Positions 23,404 through 23,455 of a stretch of DNA of 23,455 nt are shown here, in pieces. The stretch is from Leptolyngbya sp. SIO4C1 (GTDB lineage: Bacteria; Cyanobacteriota; Cyanobacteriia; Phormidesmidales; Phormidesmidaceae). Below the pieces are notes generated by a model, which was not told the origin of the DNA, did no database searches, and saw only the letters and a program-made list of their open reading frames with translations. Numbering within the stretch: position 1 is the stretch's first letter; the number at the start of each line of letters is the position of its first letter. The position numbers were made by a program, and so were the translations under genes. Location: the NCBI GenBank assembly GCA_010671975.1, contig JAAHIA010000021.1:1-23455 (forward strand). The letters are read 5' to 3'.

Positions 23404-23455
23404 TCGAGGTGATATTCGACTCATTCAGGAAGCCCTAAAGAGCACTCAGGTGCAG
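23357..23455 (+). CDS. rcp1: Rcp1-type response regulator, 3' end cut off by the window
   Basis: The frame from the ATG at 23357 gives 33 codons to the window end: MPADAKFKTIFLIEDNRGDI, then RLIQEALKSTQ. The IEDN with acidic residues E14 and D15, followed by GDIRLIQEAL, is the start of a CheY-like receiver of the Rcp1 family. It overlaps the 3' end of cph1 by 47 bases in a shifted frame, the classical cph1-rcp1 arrangement, and implies translational coupling. AGGAGG at 23337-23342 lies 14 bases before the ATG, a longer gap than usual. The phospho-acceptor aspartate is outside the window. Confidence 0.85.
   Translation, partial: MPADAKFKTIFLIEDNRGDIRLIQEALKSTQVQ

Noticed and set aside
1..23455. 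CRISPR arrays, tRNA or rRNA genes
   Set aside because: No regularly spaced identical repeats, no tRNA-like T-loop/acceptor arrangement and no rRNA core sequence were noticed in the intergenic regions. A covariance-model search would be needed to exclude small RNAs.

Overview
The window comes from a cyanobacterium. The evidence is a high density of the HIP1 octamer GCGATCGC and its variants, a Cph1-type phytochrome with its Rcp1-type regulator, an RNA-recognition-motif protein paired with rpsU, and cyanobacterial-style caspase, WD40 and pentapeptide-repeat proteins. Base composition is moderately GC-rich. The genus cannot be fixed from the sequence; a Leptolyngbya- or Synechococcus-like lineage is a guess.

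Layout. (1) 1-1703: the 3' part of a very large hybrid histidine kinase whose N-terminal PAS segment is typical of CheB/CheR-PAS-kinase fusions. (2) 1716-2889, minus: an unidentified 141-residue protein and a HAD phosphatase. (3) 3070-6160: an EACC1-like protein followed one base later by a caspase-like protease that continues through a membrane segment into an ABC-type ligand-binding domain. The last two parts are in the same frame but separated by a single TGA. This is the most unusual locus here. (4) 6161-6620: a hairpin and a decayed Uma2-family nuclease remnant. (5) Glutamate dehydrogenase (minus) diverges from a glycolate-oxidase-type iron-sulfur protein, followed by a DCC-family thiol-disulfide protein and a small zinc-ribbon protein. 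(6) An orphan ProX-type betaine-binding lipoprotein ends at a clear intrinsic terminator, facing a membrane-anchored seven-WD40 protein and a pentapeptide-repeat protein. (7) 13673-19882: a coiled-coil protein, rbp-rpsU, a two-gene unit (unknown 449-residue protein plus a NAD-dependent epimerase), a YeaQ/YmgE-like membrane protein, thioredoxin, and a membrane-anchored Era/dynamin-like GTPase. (8) 20045 to the end: an Rcp-type response regulator, a 580-base non-coding stretch with degenerate AT-rich repeats, a full cph1, and the first 33 codons of a second Rcp regulator that starts inside the end of cph1.

The genes form several small units rather than one pathway. Signal sensing is the recurring theme: the hybrid kinase, the ligand-binding caspase, and the phytochrome with two response regulators. 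A nitrogen/carbon group is also present: gdhA, glcF and the betaine-binding protein, with NtcA-type GTA-N8-TAC sequences in front of gdhA and of the betaine-binding gene.
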